64,000 bases of DNA from Mangrovibacterium marinum (GTDB lineage Bacteria > Bacteroidota > Bacteroidia > Bacteroidales > Prolixibacteraceae), in the NCBI RefSeq assembly GCF_003046625.1, contig NZ_QAAD01000003.1:1-64000 (forward strand), given 5' to 3'. The notes under the pieces are model-generated. The model worked only from the letters and a program-made list of their open reading frames with translations. It did not search any database and was not told the DNA's origin. Both the position numbers and the translations under genes were made by a program. Shown in pieces: positions 62,515 through 64,000 of this stretch (within the stretch, counting starts at the first letter, position 1; each line of letters begins with the position of its first letter).

Positions 62515-63498
62515 ATGCGGCTACTAACCCTACTATTGCTTGTCATGACCGGAAGCCTTCACGCTTTTTCGGCTGAAACGTACACCCGCAGCTTAAAACT
62601 GATGGGAAGTCGTTTCGACATTACCGTCGTTGCCGAAAATGAGCCTGAAGGCAACAAATTTATCGATCTGGCCGTGGCTGAAATCAGGCGTATCGAAAAG
62701 TTGATTTCCTCCTGGGATGAGCATTCTCAAACAGCCGAAATCAACCGCAAGGCCGGCATACAGCCCGTGGTGGTTGCGCCGGAGCTGTTTCAGCTGATTG
62801 AGCGCGCCATGGCCATCTCCCGACTTACCGACGGCGCCTTCGACATTAGCTATGCCTCGATGGATAAAATCTGGAAGTTCGACGGGACAATGACGGAAAT
62901 GCCTTCGCCCGAAGCCATTGAAGCCTCGGTGGCCAAAGTTGGATTTGAGCATATCATTTTAAACCCGGAAAGTCACAGCATCTATCTTGACCGACGCGGC
63001 ATGAAAATCGGCTTTGGCGCCATTGGCAAAGGTTATGCTGCCGACCGCGCAAAAACATTGCTGATGGGCCAGGGAGTGCCGGCTGGCATCATCAACGCCT
63101 CGGGCGACATGAACACCTGGGGAGTGCAGCCATCGGGCGAAGAGTGGAAAGTTGGCATTGTCAACCCCTTCAACAAGACCAAGGTGTTTGCCGTACTTCC
63201 CCTGCAACGTGGGGCTGTTGTAACGTCGGGCGATTACGAAAAATATGTGCGCTTCAACGGCGTGCGCTATACACATATTATAAACCCCCAAACAGGATAT
63301 CCCGCCACAGGCATTATCAGTGCCACCGTATTTGCGCCCAAAGCCGAACTGGCCGATGCGCTGGCCACTTCCATTTTTGTAATGGGCATTGATGTTGGCC
63401 TGAACCGCATTAACCAACTCCCTCAGGTCGAATGCATCCTGATTGACGAAACGGGGAAAATTTACAGCTCTGATCATCTAAAAATTGAAAAAGAATGA
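62515..63498 (+). CDS. apbE: FAD:protein FMN transferase ApbE
   Basis: ApbE attaches FMN from FAD to a Thr or Ser of exported proteins. The 327-residue protein has a signal peptide (MRLLTLLLLVMTGSLHAFSA) and typical motifs: LMGSRFDITV, WDEHSQTAEINR, DGAFDISYA, IGFGAIGKGYAADRAK, GIINASGDMNTWG and THIINPQTGYPA with a later ADALATSIFVMG for Mg/FAD binding. It acts outside the inner membrane. The stop overlaps the start of the DUF4266 gene (ATGA), showing translational coupling. The visible neighbours show no clear D-G-x-S/T-G-A-T flavinylation site, so its target is either the unseen rest of DUF3570 or lies elsewhere. Confidence 0.95.
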   Translation: MRLLTLLLLVMTGSLHAFSAETYTRSLKLMGSRFDITVVAENEPEGNKFIDLAVAEIRRIEKLISSWDEHSQTAEINRKAGIQPVVVAPELFQLIERAMAISRLTDGAFDISYASMDKIWKFDGTMTEMPSPEAIEASVAKVGFEHIILNPESHSIYLDRRGMKIGFGAIGKGYAADRAKTLLMGQGVPAGIINASGDMNTWGVQPSGEEWKVGIVNPFNKTKVFAVLPLQRGAVVTSGDYEKYVRFNGVRYTHIINPQTGYPATGIISATVFAPKAELADALATSIFVMGIDVGLNRINQLPQVECILIDETGKIYSSDHLKIEKE

Positions 63499-63707
63499 AA
63501 AGAAAAATTCTGTTACTGGCACTTGCAGCCCTCGCGCTGGGCTCGTGCACCGTGGTTAAAGAGTATGAAAAAATCAACCTGAATGATCCGGACATGGAGC
63601 TGGGAGCAAAAAAAATAGACCTGTTCGAGAACAACTTTCAAGCCTACCGCGAAGCTGCTTCGGGTGCCAACGGAGGAAAAACAGGTGGTGGATGTGGATG
63701 TAATTAA
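63495..63707 (+). CDS. DUF4266 lipoprotein with Cys-rich tail
   Basis: The 70-residue product has a lipoprotein signal ending ALGSC (Cys18). The mature part reads TVVKEYEKINLNDPDMELG, the conserved DUF4266 core, and ends in a glycine-rich tail GGKTGGGCGCN with two Cys residues. It overlaps apbE by four bases and precedes the DUF3570 gene by six, so all are translated together. The function is unknown. The tail may bind a metal or form disulfides with the operon's thioredoxin; this is inference from the Cys pair and place. Confidence 0.92.
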   Translation: MKRKILLLALAALALGSCTVVKEYEKINLNDPDMELGAKKIDLFENNFQAYREAASGANGGKTGGGCGCN

Positions 63708-63713
63708 GAGATT

Positions 63714-64000
63714 ATGAAAGAAAAACTATTCAGCATACTAATCGTGGTGCTTGCAGCCGGATCGCTGCACGCACAGGAAACAACCGCTACGACCGGCAAT
63801 TACAAAAAACGGGTTCTGGAAACCAGCGAAGTCGATTTTCTGATGAGTTATTACTCCCAGGATGGCGACAACGCTGCTGTTACCGGCGGCAAAGGAACCG
63901 AAGATCTTCAGGATATCGCCCCCACCTTTATCGTGTCGGTTCCGCTAAACGACGATGATGTGTTAACTGTTGAAGCCGGCATTTCGGCTTACACCTCTGC
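63714..64000 (+). CDS. DUF3570 exported protein, cut by window edge
   Basis: An ATG at 63714, six bases after the DUF4266 stop, opens a frame that runs to the window edge (95 complete codons). It begins MKEKLFSILIVVLAAGSLHAQ, a signal peptide, then reads KKRVLETSEVDFLMSYYSQDGDNAAVTGGKGTEDL and IAPTFIVSVPLNDDDVLTVEAGISAYTSA, which match the start of DUF3570, a large predicted outer-membrane barrel. The rest lies outside. With thioredoxin, ApbE and DUF4266 it forms a conserved four-gene set. Confidence 0.85.
   Translation, partial: MKEKLFSILIVVLAAGSLHAQETTATTGNYKKRVLETSEVDFLMSYYSQDGDNAAVTGGKGTEDLQDIAPTFIVSVPLNDDDVLTVEAGISAYTS

Overview
The window is a stretch of chromosome from a member of the Bacteroidota, most likely of the Marinilabiliales/Prolixibacteraceae type; I cannot name the species. 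The signs are upstream boxes of the TAnnTTTG kind instead of sigma70 boxes, few Shine-Dalgarno sequences, many short lipoprotein signals, and families typical of the phylum (DUF4199, DUF4266/DUF3570, the small HYC_CC_PP-type protein ahead of a CusA pump, ACT-containing SerB, an ABCG-like ABC protein with a long N-terminal domain). No rRNA, prophage, CRISPR array or transposase gene is visible.

Layout. 1-2000: an A+T-rich two-gene segment with the architecture of an integron gene cassette, sitting inside an older attC-like hairpin. 2.3-7.8 kb: an AsmA/DUF748 membrane protein, an RlmD-type rRNA methyltransferase, YaaA and FolE. 7.9-8.6 kb: first copy of a dispersed non-coding repeat. 8.9-13 kb: a lipoprotein and a large ABC protein. 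13.2-16.8 kb: an extracytoplasmic sugar-oxidation group (lactonase, cytochrome-c/PQQ-type dehydrogenase, SMP-30 protein). 16.8-23.6 kb: CDGSH protein, secreted proteins, second repeat copy, ferrochelatase, DUF1080 protein, RpiA, GalM. 23.9-31.7 kb: a CusA/C/B-type heavy-metal efflux operon with small Cys-rich and HMA proteins. 31.8-37.8 kb: an MrfA-like helicase and a UvrD-like helicase with a HigBA toxin-antitoxin pair between them. 37.8-45.5 kb: GDSL hydrolase, SerB, OsmC, an outer-membrane barrel, a DUF819 carrier followed by a 41-bp tandem array of overlapping mini-ORFs, and an NhaC antiporter. 45.8-52.1 kb: a 1620-residue protein of about 24 TPR-like repeats, then a thioredoxin/Cys-rich PAS histidine-kinase pair. 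52.4-54.2 kb: SRP RNA followed by a triplicated Thr-Tyr-Gly tRNA array. 54.5-60.5 kb: DUF4199 protein, family 2 glycosyltransferase, cytidylate-kinase-like protein, aminopeptidase P, third repeat copy, type II NADH dehydrogenase. 60.7-64 kb: GntR regulator and a thioredoxin-ApbE-DUF4266-DUF3570 operon cut by the window end.

How parts fit together. The metal-efflux genes form one transcription unit closed by a strong hairpin. The lactonase and dehydrogenase form an operon facing a third sugar-lactone-type protein. The 62-64 kb operon makes only exported proteins and pairs a thiol protein with a flavin-attaching enzyme.

The most unusual signals are the cassette-in-attC structure at the left edge, the stop/start-overlapping mini-ORFs at 42.4-42.7 kb, the dispersed palindromic repeat family (three sites), and the tRNA triplication carrying a compensatory base-pair change. 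Functions are assigned from recognisable motifs and overall resemblance; no database search was possible.
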